Source of the DNA: Alphaproteobacteria bacterium 32-64-14
GTDB taxonomy: Bacteria > Pseudomonadota > Alphaproteobacteria > Caulobacterales > Hyphomonadaceae
Assembly (NCBI GenBank): GCA_002280725.1
Contig: NCEM01000003.1
Span: 1 to 64,000 of the forward strand
Direction: 5' to 3'
Length of the DNA: 64,000 bases
Positions within the stretch are counted from its first letter, which is position 1. Each line of letters starts with the position of its first letter. Shown here one piece after another: positions 35,109 through 45,145 of the stretch. The translations under genes and the position numbers were made by a program. A model generated the notes under the pieces. That model ran no database searches. It saw only the letters and a program-made list of their open reading frames with translations, and was not told the DNA's origin.

Positions 35109-36308
35109 ATGCCGAGGCTGGACAACCAGCCCTGGATGCTCGCCGCGCGAAAGGTGATCGACGCGCTCGAGATGGTTCGGCCGGGGTGCGCTCGGCTGGT
35201 TGGCGGCTGCGTGCGCAACGCGCTGCTGGGCGAGCCTGTCGCGGACATCGACATCGCCACACAGCTGACGCCTGATCTGGTCGAGAAGACCGCGCGCAAT
35301 GCCGGCATGGCCGTGCACCCAACCGGGGTCGAGCACGGCACGCTGACCGTTGTCTCGAAGGGCGTGCCCTACGAAGTCACCACGCTGCGGCGCGACGTCG
35401 AAACTGACGGCCGCCGCGCCACGGTGTCGTTCACGCACGACTGGGCCGAGGATGCCCAGCGCCGCGATTTCCGCATGAACGCGCTCTACGCTGATGGCGA
35501 TGGCGAGGTCTACGATCCAACTGGCGGCGGGCTCGATGATATCGCCAGCCGCCGCATCGTGTTCGTCGGCGACGCCGAAACGCGCATCCGCGAGGACTAT
35601 CTCCGCGTCCTGCGCTTCTTCCGCTTCCAGGCCTGGTACGGCACCGCCGCGCCGGACCCGCAGGGCCTCGCGGCGTGCGGCAAGCTTCGCGCAGGCCTCG
35701 CGGGAATTTCCGTCGAGCGCATCTGGATGGAAATGAAGAAGCTGATGGCCGCTCCCCAACCGCTCGCTGCATTGGAAGCGATGGAAGCCGTTGGCGTACT
35801 CGACCAGCTTTTCGTTGACGCCAAAGGCCTGAAGCTTCTCTCGAAACTGGTCGGGCTTGAGATGGATCGCGGCTTCAAACCCGATCCGATGCTGCGCTTC
35901 CTGGCCCTGTTCTGGAAAGACGCCGCTGCTATCCGTGAAGCCGCGAACCGGCTGAAAATGTCCAACGACGAGCGTTACCGGCTCAACTGGCCCGCGCAGG
36001 ACGAAACGCCCTTGTGGGGCGGCGTCACCGATGCGGAGGTCCGCGCCGCCATCTATCGCGTCGGGGCGCAGACGGTCATCGACCGCGCCATGCTTGGATG
36101 GGCGTCCACGGGCGCTGCGGATTGGGACGGCGTAGTCGCCATCGCCAGCTCATGGCCACGCCCCACCTTGCCCGTGACCGGCGAAGACCTGCTCACGCGC
36201 GGCATCTCCGAAGGTCCAGCGATTGGCGCAGCGCTCAAGCAGTTGGAAACAGCGTGGATCGAAAGCGACTTCACGCTCGGCAAGGATGCGTTGCTGGCCT
36301 TGCTCTGA
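35109..36308 (+). CDS. CCA-adding tRNA nucleotidyltransferase / poly(A) polymerase family
   Basis: A 399-aa class II nucleotidyltransferase. It has LVGGCVRNALLG near 30, the catalytic DIDIAT near 45, the RRD motif TTLRRDVETDGR, ERR-type QRRDFRMNALY, and RIREDYLRVLRFFRF for nucleotide selection. It likely repairs tRNA 3' CCA ends; a poly(A) polymerase role cannot be excluded from sequence. It starts 4 bp after the DUF6111 gene. Confidence 0.93.
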   Translation: MPRLDNQPWMLAARKVIDALEMVRPGCARLVGGCVRNALLGEPVADIDIATQLTPDLVEKTARNAGMAVHPTGVEHGTLTVVSKGVPYEVTTLRRDVETDGRRATVSFTHDWAEDAQRRDFRMNALYADGDGEVYDPTGGGLDDIASRRIVFVGDAETRIREDYLRVLRFFRFQAWYGTAAPDPQGLAACGKLRAGLAGISVERIWMEMKKLMAAPQPLAALEAMEAVGVLDQLFVDAKGLKLLSKLVGLEMDRGFKPDPMLRFLALFWKDAAAIREAANRLKMSNDERYRLNWPAQDETPLWGGVTDAEVRAAIYRVGAQTVIDRAMLGWASTGAADWDGVVAIASSWPRPTLPVTGEDLLTRGISEGPAIGAALKQLETAWIESDFTLGKDALLALL

Positions 36309-36312
36309 GCGT

Positions 36313-36801
36313 TCAGTTCGCGAAGACGACCCACGCATTCAGATACGCCGCAAAACTCAGCCAGAGAATGTAGGGAACCTGCAGCATCGCTGCGAGCGGG
36401 CTGTGCGCGTGAAAGCCGGCGATCATCCACGCGACCAACCCCCAAAGCACCAGAAGGTCGATCAGGGCCGGCAGGGGAAGGCGCAGGTCAAAGAACAGGT
36501 AGCTCCACGCAAGGTTGAGAGCGAGCTGCAACATGAAGACGCCCAGCTTCGCCCCGGCGCGCCATGCGATGAAGGCGCTTGTCGCCATCAGCGCATAGAG
36601 AACGGGCCAGACAATCCCGAACAGGAAGCCCGGCGGATTGCCCGGCGCCTTGTTGAGCGCCGCGTACCACGGATCCGCCTCGCCGCCTGAGACCAGCGCG
36701 CCAAGACCCGCCGCAAGGCTCGTGGCGAGCAGGATCGCGCCGAGGGCCAGAAGGGTCGTCTCAGGCGATCTCCGCCTGCGTTCAGCGACAGCTTGCGTCA
36801 T
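36313..36801 (-). CDS. TspO/MBR family protein
   Basis: A 162-aa membrane protein with five helices and the TspO signatures WYAALNKAPGNPPGFLFGIVWP and ALNLAWSYLFF, NAWVV at the end. TspO proteins bind porphyrins and affect oxidative-stress responses. GGAGGAGG precedes ATG 36801. It is convergent with the CCA enzyme gene, with 4 bp between stops. Confidence 0.93.
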   Translation of the reverse strand: MTQAVAERRRRSPETTLLALGAILLATSLAAGLGALVSGGEADPWYAALNKAPGNPPGFLFGIVWPVLYALMATSAFIAWRAGAKLGVFMLQLALNLAWSYLFFDLRLPLPALIDLLVLWGLVAWMIAGFHAHSPLAAMLQVPYILWLSFAAYLNAWVVFAN

Positions 36802-36975
36802 GTCGGCGCCTCCTCCGCCGGCTCTTGGCGGATCACATTCCAACTGGCTCGCGCCCACGCCTCGTCTAGCCCCGACAATTCAGAAGCTCAATTTCACAGG
36901 CTCTTAAGTTAACAATGCTATTAGCACATATAAGGCGGCGCGAAGAAGCGCTGGTTGGGCAGAAAGGTTGCGCGT

Positions 36976-37398
36976 ATGCGTAGATTTTTCAAGAATAAAC
37001 AAGGCGCTTCGGCGGTGGAATTTGCGTTGATTGCGCCGTTCATGCTGCTCCTGGTGGCGGCCATCCTCGCCTATGGGTCGATTTTCGCGACCTCGCTCAG
37101 CCTCCAGCAGATCGCGGCCGAGACGGCCCGCGCCACCATTGGCGGCCTTTCGGATGCCGAACGCAAGACGCTGGCCCAGGGCAAGCTGGCGGCGATTTCA
37201 GCCAACTATCCGATGCTGGATCCCGCCAAGGTCACGTTCGTCTTCAATGCCGCGGCCGGCTCGGAGCTCAGCCGGGTCACGCTGACCTACGACCTGTCCA
37301 GCCACCCCGCCTACGCGCTCGACAAGCTGCTTCCGCTGCCGGCATCGCCCCTCAGCTACAGCCTTATCATCACTGACGGCAACGGGATCGACTCGTGA
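36976..37398 (+). CDS. TadE-like pilus/secretion protein
   Basis: A 140-aa pseudopilin-like protein with a short basic N-terminus, then GASAVEFALIAPFMLLLVAA, the classic TadE membrane segment with the conserved Glu. AAAGG lies 9 bp upstream. An AT-rich stretch at 36905-36935 (TTAAGTTAACAATG, CATATAAGG) probably holds the promoter. The full tad locus is not here, so this pair is an outlier. Confidence 0.88.
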   Translation: MRRFFKNKQGASAVEFALIAPFMLLLVAAILAYGSIFATSLSLQQIAAETARATIGGLSDAERKTLAQGKLAAISANYPMLDPAKVTFVFNAAAGSELSRVTLTYDLSSHPAYALDKLLPLPASPLSYSLIITDGNGIDS

Positions 37399-38840
37399 TC
37401 CGTTCGTTCCTCAACGACCGCCGCGGTTCCGCGGTCACCATCTTTGCGTTCAGCGCAATGCTGCTGTCGGTGATGACGGCGATCGTCATGACCCAGGTGT
37501 CCTTCTACATGGACAAGCGAAAGCTTCAGTCCGCCGTCGACATGACGGCCCTGATGATCATGCAGTCCGGCAACATCACGGTCGCGCGGGCGACAACGCT
37601 GATCGAAGAGCAGATGGGCCAGACTGTCACCGGCGTCACCGTGGTGCGCGGAAACTACACGCCCGACTCGACCCTCGGCACAGGCGGGCGGTTTCTGGCG
37701 AACGTCACTCCGTACAATGCCGTGCAGGTCGACGCCAGCATGCCCGCCGAGAAGGTGATGCTCGGCGGAATGCTGGAGGAAAACATCAGCATCAAGGCAA
37801 CCGCACGTGCGGCGCGCCGCACCAGCGTGACGCTCACAGTTGGCTCGCGTCTCGTTCGCCTTGATGGGGGCCTCAGCGAGGCGCTGCTGGATGCGACGCT
37901 GGGGTATCAGGGCAAGCTGACGGTCATGGACTACAACTCGCTGGCCAGCGCCCAGGTTGACGCCCTTCCCTTCCTGCAGGCGCTGAACACCGAGGCAAAC
38001 ATCAACGCGCTCACATTTGACGACGTGCTCTCCGCGCCCGTGTCGGTTGGTGACATCGTTGACGCGATGATCGCGACAACCCCGAGCGGCGACATCGTCA
38101 CGATCCTCAACAAGGCATCTCCCGCCACCGGGCAAAACAAGGTCATCCTGTCCGAGATGGTCGATCTTGGCAGCATTACCAAGCTGCCGATCGACACACT
38201 GCTGTCGGGCGAGTCTGTCCCGCTCGGCGTGGGTGAAGTGCTGTCGGGCTCAGCCGCGCTTGCGGATGGAAACCATCAGGTCAGCCTCAACCTGGCCGGC
38301 AAAGTGGGAAGTCTTTCGGTCGCCAACGTTTCACTCGACGTCGGCGAGAAGCCGCAATTGCTGACCTTCCTTGGGCGCGCACGTGAGGGAGCGGAGGTTT
38401 CCACCTCGCAGTTCAAACTGGATATCGGCGCGCTGGGCGGCAACCCGATCACTGCCGTGAAGCTCGATGTGATCCTGGCAGCCGCAGAAATCGAGGTCGA
38501 AGACATCAAATGCAATGCCGATGGAACAGCTGACGTCACGCTTCTCGCCATGACCGAGGCCGCATCCGTCGGACTCAAGGCATCGCTGCTGCCCAAGATC
38601 ACGGTCGCGCTGGGTAACAAGCAGCAGAAGGAAATCATCTTCACCGACGCAGACATAAAGGCGCAGACATACAAGCCGGTGCGCTCTGGCCTTGGCTTGC
38701 AGCTTGGCGGCCTGTCGGTTGCGCAGAAGCTGCTATTCAACCCCGTGGATCAGCTCCTGGTGGCGCTGGGCCTCAACGTCGCCGAAGCCGATGTGAAGGT
38801 GATCGAGGCGACCTGCGGGTCGGTCGGTCTCGTCCACTAA
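37395..38840 (+). CDS. TadG-like membrane-anchored protein
   Basis: A 481-aa protein. The N-terminal TadG segment (DRRGSAVTIFAFSAMLLSVM) is followed by DKRKLQSAVDMTALM, and a long extracytoplasmic beta-rich region follows. It starts at GTG 37395, overlapping the TadE-like stop (GTGA). No VWA MIDAS motif is evident, unlike many TadG proteins. It stops 3 bp from the convergent hemF stop. A surface or pilus accessory role is inferred. Confidence 0.85.
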   Translation: MIRSFLNDRRGSAVTIFAFSAMLLSVMTAIVMTQVSFYMDKRKLQSAVDMTALMIMQSGNITVARATTLIEEQMGQTVTGVTVVRGNYTPDSTLGTGGRFLANVTPYNAVQVDASMPAEKVMLGGMLEENISIKATARAARRTSVTLTVGSRLVRLDGGLSEALLDATLGYQGKLTVMDYNSLASAQVDALPFLQALNTEANINALTFDDVLSAPVSVGDIVDAMIATTPSGDIVTILNKASPATGQNKVILSEMVDLGSITKLPIDTLLSGESVPLGVGEVLSGSAALADGNHQVSLNLAGKVGSLSVANVSLDVGEKPQLLTFLGRAREGAEVSTSQFKLDIGALGGNPITAVKLDVILAAAEIEVEDIKCNADGTADVTLLAMTEAASVGLKASLLPKITVALGNKQQKEIIFTDADIKAQTYKPVRSGLGLQLGGLSVAQKLLFNPVDQLLVALGLNVAEADVKVIEATCGSVGLVH

Positions 38841-38843
38841 ACC

Positions 38844-39749
38844 CTAAGGCCACTTCACCACGGGCGGCATGGACGAGAGGATGCTCGCGACATTGCCGCC
38901 GGTCTTGAGGCCGAACGTCGTCCCGCGATCGTAGAGCAGGTTGAACTCCACATACCGCCCGCGGCGCACGAGCTGTTCCTCGCGCTGCTCCGGCGACCAG
39001 CTTTCCGCCATCCGGCGCGTCACGATTTTCGGATACACGTCCGCAAAATGCCGGCCGACATCCTGCGTGAACGCGAAGTCGGCCTCCCAGTCGCCGGTGT
39101 TGTAGCGGTCGTAGAAGATGCCGCCGATGCCGCGGGGCTCATTACGGTGGGGTAGGTGGAAGTACTCTTCGCAGTGTTTCTTCATCGCGGCGTAGTCCGC
39201 GCCTGCGTGGCCATCGCACGCCACGCGCATCGCATCGTGGAACTCCACCGCATCGGGAAACTCCTGCTCCCGCTGATAGGCGAGAAGCGGCGTGAGATCC
39301 GCGCCGCCGCCGAACCAGGCTTCGGACGTCACCAGCATGCGCGTGTTCATGTGAACCGCCGGCGCGCGCGGGTTCACCAGGTGCGCGATGAGCGAAATGC
39401 CCGCAGCCCAGAACCGCCCGCCAGACTTGTCGGCGCCGGGAATGGTCGTCGCGAACTCCGGCGCAAAGGCGCCGTAGACGCACGAGACATGCACGCCGAC
39501 TTTCTCGAACAGCCGCCCGCGCATCACGGCCATCGTGCCGCCGCCCAGGTCTTCCGAGCCATCGCCGCGCTTCCACGGAGTCTTCTCAAACCGGCCAGCC
39601 GCGCCCGGATAGAGCGGAGGGGCGGCGGCGTCTTCCAGCGCCTCGAGACGGGCGATGATGTCACCCTGCAGGTGTGAGAACCACGCAACCGCCCGCGCCT
39701 TGCGGGCTTCAAGCGTTGCGGTTGCGTCGGGTGCGGGATGTGCTGCCAT
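38844..39749 (-). CDS. hemF: Oxygen-dependent coproporphyrinogen III oxidase
   Basis: A 301-aa enzyme converting coproporphyrinogen III to protoporphyrinogen IX using O2. Conserved blocks are [53 protein letters not shown] and the terminal [21 protein letters not shown]. Full length. Monocistronic on the minus strand. Confidence 0.96.
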   Translation of the reverse strand: MAAHPAPDATATLEARKARAVAWFSHLQGDIIARLEALEDAAAPPLYPGAAGRFEKTPWKRGDGSEDLGGGTMAVMRGRLFEKVGVHVSCVYGAFAPEFATTIPGADKSGGRFWAAGISLIAHLVNPRAPAVHMNTRMLVTSEAWFGGGADLTPLLAYQREQEFPDAVEFHDAMRVACDGHAGADYAAMKKHCEEYFHLPHRNEPRGIGGIFYDRYNTGDWEADFAFTQDVGRHFADVYPKIVTRRMAESWSPEQREEQLVRRGRYVEFNLLYDRGTTFGLKTGGNVASILSSMPPVVKWP

Positions 39750-39834
39750 GGCCGGGTAACTAGCGCTGCGGGAACGCTTGCGTCCAGCCGCCGGGCCGGG
39801 TCACCTTCGCCGCAGGCTCGCGGAGGAGGACGGC

Positions 39835-40764
39835 ATGGCGACGAAACCCGGCAAGACGCCAGCGAAGAAAGCGCCGGCAAAAAGGGCGGCGGGCAGCAAG
39901 CCAGAGATCGTTCAGACCCTCAACGTCAACGCGCCGGGAAAGACCTATCCGCGCAACGCCGCCAAGTACGAGGCGGCGCGCAAGGTGTTCCTGAAGGTGA
40001 TCCCGAAGTCCGGCGCCGGGGTCACCCAGTCGGAAATGATTGCGCTGATGAAGAAGGCGCTTGCCGGAAGCGACTTTGGGTCGGCCGTCGGCTGGTGGAC
40101 CAAGACCGTGCAGCTGGATGCCGAAGCGCGCGGCGAAGTCGTCCGCGACAGCGGCAAGCCCTTGCGCTGGAAGCGGAAATACCCCGCGCCCTACTGTGTA
40201 ACGGGAAGCGCCAACTGGTCGAGCGAGGCCGCCGAAGGGGCAACGCCAGCGGGAACTTCGCTGGTTACGATGATCGCGGTCTCGGCCGGGGCAAGAGCGG
40301 CTGGAGCCGGCGTCGAGGCGACCGCATTCGGGTCAAACGCCGCAGGATCGGCTCTGTCGGTCGTTCCGATCAGGTCGCCGATCGGATCGCTTTCGCTGTC
40401 GCCTTCGGCAACGACTTCAAAGCCGGCCTCGTCTTCCTCCGTCGACTCGCCTTCCGCAAACGCGCCGGCATCGTCGAATTCAGCGATCAGCGCCGGGTCG
40501 CGGGCCGAAACCAGCGCCGCGTCTGGATCCTGCAGCTTACGCAACTGGGCGAGGGCAAGGTCGTCAGCCGAAGCATTGCCGCGGGCGCCAAAGGCGATGC
40601 GCACGCGCAGGTCGCCGTCGGTGGCCGGGGCGCCTGACATTTCCAGGAAGGCAGCATCGATCAGGTCGGCCACGTGGCGGTCACGCGATTTGCCGGTCGA
40701 GCCTCCCATCATCACCGCCATCACGCGACGTCCATCGCGCTCGGCCGAGGCCAGGAGGTTGTAG
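39835..40764 (+). CDS. DUF6958-like protein with long antisense extension
   Basis: An Ala/Lys/Pro-rich histone-like N-terminus (~25 aa; KTPAKKAPAKRAAG) is followed by a ~90-residue domain (APGKTYPRNAAKYEAARKVF, GWWTKTVQLDAEARG, KPLRWKRK) that recalls the DUF6958 family, where PLRWHR-type motifs mark the C-terminus. Here no stop follows: the frame runs ~190 more residues of Ser/Ala/Arg-rich sequence antisense to the carboxypeptidase gene. GGAGGAGG precedes ATG 39835. The true stop was probably lost, or the tail is non-functional. Confidence 0.6.
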   Translation: MATKPGKTPAKKAPAKRAAGSKPEIVQTLNVNAPGKTYPRNAAKYEAARKVFLKVIPKSGAGVTQSEMIALMKKALAGSDFGSAVGWWTKTVQLDAEARGEVVRDSGKPLRWKRKYPAPYCVTGSANWSSEAAEGATPAGTSLVTMIAVSAGARAAGAGVEATAFGSNAAGSALSVVPIRSPIGSLSLSPSATTSKPASSSSVDSPSANAPASSNSAISAGSRAETSAASGSCSLRNWARARSSAEALPRAPKAMRTRRSPSVAGAPDISRKAASIRSATWRSRDLPVEPPIITAITRRPSRSAEARRL

Positions 40765-41447
40765 CCGGAGGCGTTCGTGAAGCCGGTCTTGATGCCGTCC
40801 ACGCCCTCAACGGACTTCAGAAGTTCATTGTGATTCAGATGCTTACGATTGTTCCAGGTGAACGACGACAGCGAGAAATAGTTATACCGGTCCTTGTGAT
40901 CCATGTAGATCGCCTCGCCGAGGCGGGCCATGTCACGTGCCGTGGTCAGCTGTTTGCGGTCCGGCAGGCCCGAGGCATTGCGGAACGTGGTGTGCAGCAT
41001 GCCAAGCTCCTTGGCCTTGGCGTTCATCCGGACCACGAATTTGGCTTCGGTGCCAGCTAGCTTCTCGGCGATCACCATGGCGACATCGTTGGCGGACTTG
41101 GTCACGAGGGCGCGGATCGCGTCCTCGACCTTGATGGTCGTTCCCGATTTGAGACCAAGCTTGGACGGCTGGGCGCGGGAGGCGGCTTTCGACACCGTCA
41201 TGCGGTCGGAAAGCTTGAGTTTGCCCTGATCGATGGCGTCAAACACCATATACAGGGTCATCACCTTGGTCAGCGAGGCAGGGTGCCGGGGTTCATCGGC
41301 GGCGCGGTCGTGCAGCACCTGTCCGGTTTCCATGTCGATTACGATCGAGGCATATTTGTCGGCCCAGGCGGGGGCGGCGGACATGACAAGCGCAGCCAAG
41401 GCAAGAAGCCCGGCGCGAACCCAGCCAATCGGGAATAGCGTCTTCAT
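40191..41447 (-). CDS. D-alanyl-D-alanine carboxypeptidase (PBP5-like)
   Basis: A 418-aa serine peptidase with a signal peptide cut after AWA (residue 29). The active-site motifs are SLTK (S58, K61), KSAND (S~115) and IKTGFTN near 205. It trims peptidoglycan stem peptides in the periplasm. After the catalytic domain comes a ~140-residue acidic, Ala/Pro-rich tail without a clear PBP5 C-terminal domain. ATG 41447 has GAGGA 12 bp upstream; ATG 41465 is an alternative. The 3' end is overlapped by the antisense gene at 39835-40764. Confidence 0.92.
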   Translation of the reverse strand: MKTLFPIGWVRAGLLALAALVMSAAPAWADKYASIVIDMETGQVLHDRAADEPRHPASLTKVMTLYMVFDAIDQGKLKLSDRMTVSKAASRAQPSKLGLKSGTTIKVEDAIRALVTKSANDVAMVIAEKLAGTEAKFVVRMNAKAKELGMLHTTFRNASGLPDRKQLTTARDMARLGEAIYMDHKDRYNYFSLSSFTWNNRKHLNHNELLKSVEGVDGIKTGFTNASGYNLLASAERDGRRVMAVMMGGSTGKSRDRHVADLIDAAFLEMSGAPATDGDLRVRIAFGARGNASADDLALAQLRKLQDPDAALVSARDPALIAEFDDAGAFAEGESTEEDEAGFEVVAEGDSESDPIGDLIGTTDRADPAAFDPNAVASTPAPAALAPAETAIIVTSEVPAGVAPSAASLDQLALPVTQ

Positions 41448-41899
41448 ACGCGACGGAATCCTCATTTCAGAAACACATACAAAGACGAGAGTGAGGGTCC
41501 ACTTGCGAGCTTACCCAATCTTTAATCGGCGTCACTCCAATTCTGCAGGACATGCAGTTTTCCTCCCTCAACGCCCGTTTTTCGGGTCTGTTCGCCTCCT
41601 GGTGGAACACTTACGCCACCGGGCGGGTCAGACCGTGCATAAACCATGCGAGGCGGGGAGGACCCTGCCAGCATTTCCCATAGTGCCGGACGACCATGGG
41701 CAAACCAAGGCAGCCCACGGTTTTGTGCAGCTGCAGGCCTGATTGGGGGATAAGGCGGGAAGCCCCTTTCACTTGGGCTCCGGATCAATATCTAATGGGG
41801 GACGGACAAGCCGCTATTTACCAACCCCAGACGGCACGTTCGCGACTCAAGCGACCCCGACGATTTCTGAATCAGGTTCCACGCCCAGGCTCCCGTTTT
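41448..41899. other. Intergenic region between carboxypeptidase and clpS
   Basis: About 450 bp between divergent genes with no convincing open frame. It holds a CtrA-like site on the minus strand (41511-41525, TTAC-N7-TTAA read on plus), a small CCCG-TTTTT-CGGG hairpin near 41577-41589, and presumably the clpS promoter. Nothing else was recognised. Confidence 0.5.
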
Positions 41900-42229
41900 A
41901 TGGCTGACAAACGCCCACCATCACGTCCGGAAAGGGAAGTCGGGATCCAGACCCGGACCAAGCCGAAGACCAAGAAGCCGTCGCTGTATCGCGTGCTGAT
42001 ATTGAACGATGACTACACGCCGATGGAATTCGTCGTGCTCGTGCTCGAACATTTTTTCAACAAGTCGCGTGAGGAGGCGACCCGCATCATGCTCCACGTC
42101 CATAATCATGGCGTTGGCGTGTGTGGAGTTTTCCCGCTCGATGTTGCGGAAACGAAGGTCCAGCAGGTGATGGACCTTGCGCGGCGCAGCGAACACCCAC
42201 TTCAATGTACCAAGGAACGCGAGGATTAG
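41900..42229 (+). CDS. clpS: ATP-dependent Clp protease adaptor ClpS
   Basis: A 109-aa N-recognin that hands N-degron substrates to ClpAP. Conserved [20 protein letters not shown] near residue 32, then [21 protein letters not shown]. The N-terminal ~28 residues are disordered and basic. It is followed 9 bp later by clpA. Confidence 0.96.
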   Translation: MADKRPPSRPEREVGIQTRTKPKTKKPSLYRVLILNDDYTPMEFVVLVLEHFFNKSREEATRIMLHVHNHGVGVCGVFPLDVAETKVQQVMDLARRSEHPLQCTKERED

Positions 42230-42238
42230 GCGCCTTTA

Positions 42239-44545
42239 ATGCCCTCATTGACCCCCAGTCTCGAACGCGCTCTCGAACGCGCCATGAATCTCGCCCAGGA
42301 GCGTAAGCATGAGTACGCGACCCTGGAGCATCTTCTTCTCGCGCTGACCGAGGATGAGGATGCCGCCGAGGTCATGACTGCGTGCAAGCTCGATCTCGAC
42401 AAGCTGCGCCGCGACCTCACCAACTATCTCGACAACGACTGCGCCTCGTTCGTCGTGGAGGATGGCGGCGCTGTTCACCCGACCGCCGCGTTCCAACGTG
42501 TCGTGCAGCGCGCCGTGCTCCACGTTGAATCGTCCTCGAAGGACGAAGTGACCGGCGCCAATGTGCTGGTCTCGATTTTCGCTGAGCGCGAAAGCCACGC
42601 CGCCTATTTCCTGCAGGAGCAGGACATGACGCGGTATGACGCGGTCAATTACATCAGCCACGGCGTCGCCAAGAAGCCGGGCATGTCCAAGTCGAAGCCT
42701 GTCGAAGGCGCGGCTGAGAAGGAGGACGATACGGCCAAGCCCGCAGGTGAAGCGCTGAGCGCCTATTGCGTCGATCTCAACCAGAAGGCGCGCGAGGGAA
42801 AAACCGATCCGCTGATCGGCCGCCACGCGGAAGTCGAGCGTGCGATCCAGGTCCTGTGCCGCCGCCGCAAGAACAACCCGCTTCTCGTGGGCGATCCCGG
42901 TGTTGGCAAGACGGCCATCGCCGAAGGCATGGCCAAGAAGATCGTGGATGGCGATGCGCCGAGCATTCTCGCCGACGCGGTCATCTACTCGCTCGACATG
43001 GGCGCGCTCCTTGCGGGCACGCGCTATCGCGGCGACTTCGAGGAGCGCCTCAAGGCCGTCGTGAAAGAACTTGAGGAACAGCCCAAGGCCGTTCTCTTCA
43101 TCGACGAGATCCACACCGTCATCGGCGCCGGCGCCACGTCAGGCGGCGCGATGGATGCCTCGAACCTGCTGAAGCCCGCGCTCCAGTCGGGTACGCTGCG
43201 CTGCATGGGCTCCACGACCTACAAGGAGTACCGCCAGCACTTCGAGAAGGACCGGGCGCTCGCCCGCCGCTTCCAGAAGATCGACGTGGTCGAGCCCTCG
43301 ATCGAAGACACGATCAAGATCGTGATGGGCCTCAAGCCCTACTTCGAGGAATTCCACGGCCTCAAATACACCAACGAAGCCATCCGCACGGCGGTGGACC
43401 TGTCGGCCAAATACATCACCGACCGCAAGCTGCCCGACAAGGCGATCGACGTGATCGACGAAGCGGGCGCTGCCCAATGGCTCGTGCCCGAGAACAAGCG
43501 CCGCAAACAGATCGGCGCACGTGAGGTCGAGGTCGTCATCTCCAAGATGGCCCGCATCCCGGCCAAGCAGGTCTCCAAGTCCGACGCTGAACAACTCCGC
43601 ACGCTCGAGACGGATCTCAGGCGCGTGGTCTTCGGGCAGGATAAAGCGATCACCGCGCTGGCTGCTGCGATCAAGCTCGCCCGCGCGGGCCTGCGTGAGC
43701 CGAACAAGCCGATCGGCTGCTACCTGTTCTCCGGCCCCACCGGCGTCGGCAAGACGGAAGTGGCGAAACAGCTGGGCTCCATTCTCGGCGTCGAGATGCT
43801 GCGCTTCGACATGTCGGAATACATGGAGCGCCACACGGTCTCGCGTCTCATCGGCGCGCCTCCGGGCTATGTCGGCTTCGACCAGGGCGGCCTGCTGACC
43901 GACGGTGTCGACCAGCATCCGCATTGCGTCCTGCTGCTCGACGAGATCGAAAAGGCTCACCCCGATCTGTTCAACATCCTCCTGCAGGTGATGGACAACG
44001 GCACGCTGACGGACTCGAACGGCAAGAAGGTCGATTTCAGGAACGTGATCCTCATCATGACCACGAACGCTGGCGCATCCGATGCTGCGAAAGAGTCGAT
44101 CGGCTTCGGCCGCGGCAAGCGCGAAGACGAGAACGAAGAGGCGATCAAACGCCTGTTCACTCCTGAATTCCGCAACCGTCTGGACGCGACCATCCCGTTC
44201 GCCGGTCTCTCGCCGGAGATCATCGAGATGGTGGTCGACAAGTTCATCCTGCAGCTGGAATCCCAACTGGCGGATCGCAACGTCACCATCGCGCTCACCG
44301 TGAAGGCACGGAAGTGGCTCGCCACGCGCGGCTACGACGAAGCCTTCGGCGCGCGTCCGCTCGGCAGGCTCATCCAGGAGCACATCAAGAAACCGATGGC
44401 GGACGAACTGCTGTTCGGATCGCTCCAGAAGGGCGGCGGCGTGAAGATCGACGTGGACAAGAACGACCCCGAGAAGCTGTCGTTCAAGTTCATCGCCGAT
44501 CCCAAGCCCACGGCGAAAGAGAAGAACGAGCCCGAGGCGGTCTAG
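42239..44545 (+). CDS. clpA: ATP-dependent Clp protease ATP-binding subunit ClpA
   Basis: A 768-aa double AAA+ unfoldase. It has an N-terminal Clp_N domain (~1-145), a linker, AAA-1 with GDPGVGKTA near 221, AAA-2 with GPTGVGKTE near 503, and the ClpP-contact loop SIGFG near 622. There is no ClpB-type coiled-coil middle domain, which separates it from ClpB. In an operon with clpS. A terminator hairpin follows at 44573-44604. Confidence 0.97.
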   Translation: MPSLTPSLERALERAMNLAQERKHEYATLEHLLLALTEDEDAAEVMTACKLDLDKLRRDLTNYLDNDCASFVVEDGGAVHPTAAFQRVVQRAVLHVESSSKDEVTGANVLVSIFAERESHAAYFLQEQDMTRYDAVNYISHGVAKKPGMSKSKPVEGAAEKEDDTAKPAGEALSAYCVDLNQKAREGKTDPLIGRHAEVERAIQVLCRRRKNNPLLVGDPGVGKTAIAEGMAKKIVDGDAPSILADAVIYSLDMGALLAGTRYRGDFEERLKAVVKELEEQPKAVLFIDEIHTVIGAGATSGGAMDASNLLKPALQSGTLRCMGSTTYKEYRQHFEKDRALARRFQKIDVVEPSIEDTIKIVMGLKPYFEEFHGLKYTNEAIRTAVDLSAKYITDRKLPDKAIDVIDEAGAAQWLVPENKRRKQIGAREVEVVISKMARIPAKQVSKSDAEQLRTLETDLRRVVFGQDKAITALAAAIKLARAGLREPNKPIGCYLFSGPTGVGKTEVAKQLGSILGVEMLRFDMSEYMERHTVSRLIGAPPGYVGFDQGGLLTDGVDQHPHCVLLLDEIEKAHPDLFNILLQVMDNGTLTDSNGKKVDFRNVILIMTTNAGASDAAKESIGFGRGKREDENEEAIKRLFTPEFRNRLDATIPFAGLSPEIIEMVVDKFILQLESQLADRNVTIALTVKARKWLATRGYDEAFGARPLGRLIQEHIKKPMADELLFGSLQKGGGVKIDVDKNDPEKLSFKFIADPKPTAKEKNEPEAV

Positions 44546-44572
44546 CGTCAGGGCGCAATCCGGAATGCAGAA

Positions 44573-44604
44573 GGGCGGCTCTTGCGGGCCGCCCGTCTCG
44601 TTTT
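44573..44604 (+). terminator. Rho-independent terminator after clpA
   Basis: GGGCGGC (44573-44579) pairs with GCCGCCC (44588-44594) around an 8-nt loop, followed by GTCTCGTTTT. It lies 28 bp after the clpA stop and just before the ribosome binding site of the next gene. Confidence 0.65.
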
Positions 44605-44617
44605 AGGGGAGGCCCTC

Positions 44618-45136
44618 ATGGTCAAATACATCGCCAAGGCAAACAACGACGTGCTGTCGAATTGCGATTGCGGGGATGCGCTCGCCGCCGGCCCTGCGCA
44701 ACTGGACTGCCCGTGGTGCGGCTGCGGCTGGCTGCTGAGCTGCACCAAATGCCGTAAGGCATTCACCTACGGCCGCATCGTCGAGGTCGATCGTTCCTAC
44801 GAAGACTTCGTGCGTGAGGATTTCCAGACCCACGGCGGCGGCAGCACGCCGGAAGACATCAGTGACGGCGCCGAATGGATGGCCGAGGCGTTGTCCGCAT
44901 TCGCGGTCGGCGATGTCGTGGTCTATCTCGATGGCGTCTACCTGCCGCTCGAAGCCACCAATTTTGCGTTTGATGGCTGGTTCGCGCAGCACGACTTCGA
45001 TCGCCTGCCGCACGCGGTCGCGCTCACGCAGCCCGAGGCGCTGAGAAACACGCTAGGCGATCAGGCGTACTGGCTCGAGCGCGAACTGGTGGACGGCGAT
45101 CCTGAAGACGGCGATGACGAAGGCGATGAAGACTAG
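44618..45136 (+). CDS. Zinc-ribbon-like protein of unknown function, 172 aa
   Basis: The N-terminal ~50 residues carry a dense Cys cluster (CDCG, CPWCGCGW, CTKCRKAF) suited to one or two zinc sites. A mixed alpha/beta middle follows (VVVYLDGVYLPLEATNFAFD), then a strongly acidic tail (DGDPEDGDDEGDED). AGGGGAGG precedes the ATG. It lies behind the clpSA terminator, so it may be transcribed separately. Function unknown. Confidence 0.75.
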   Translation: MVKYIAKANNDVLSNCDCGDALAAGPAQLDCPWCGCGWLLSCTKCRKAFTYGRIVEVDRSYEDFVREDFQTHGGGSTPEDISDGAEWMAEALSAFAVGDVVVYLDGVYLPLEATNFAFDGWFAQHDFDRLPHAVALTQPEALRNTLGDQAYWLERELVDGDPEDGDDEGDED

Positions 45137-45145
45137 TCGTCCGCG

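Noticed and set aside
41522..41788. An 88-codon minus-strand frame in the clpS upstream region
   Set aside because: No ribosome binding site, Pro/Ser-rich composition and no protein-like pattern.
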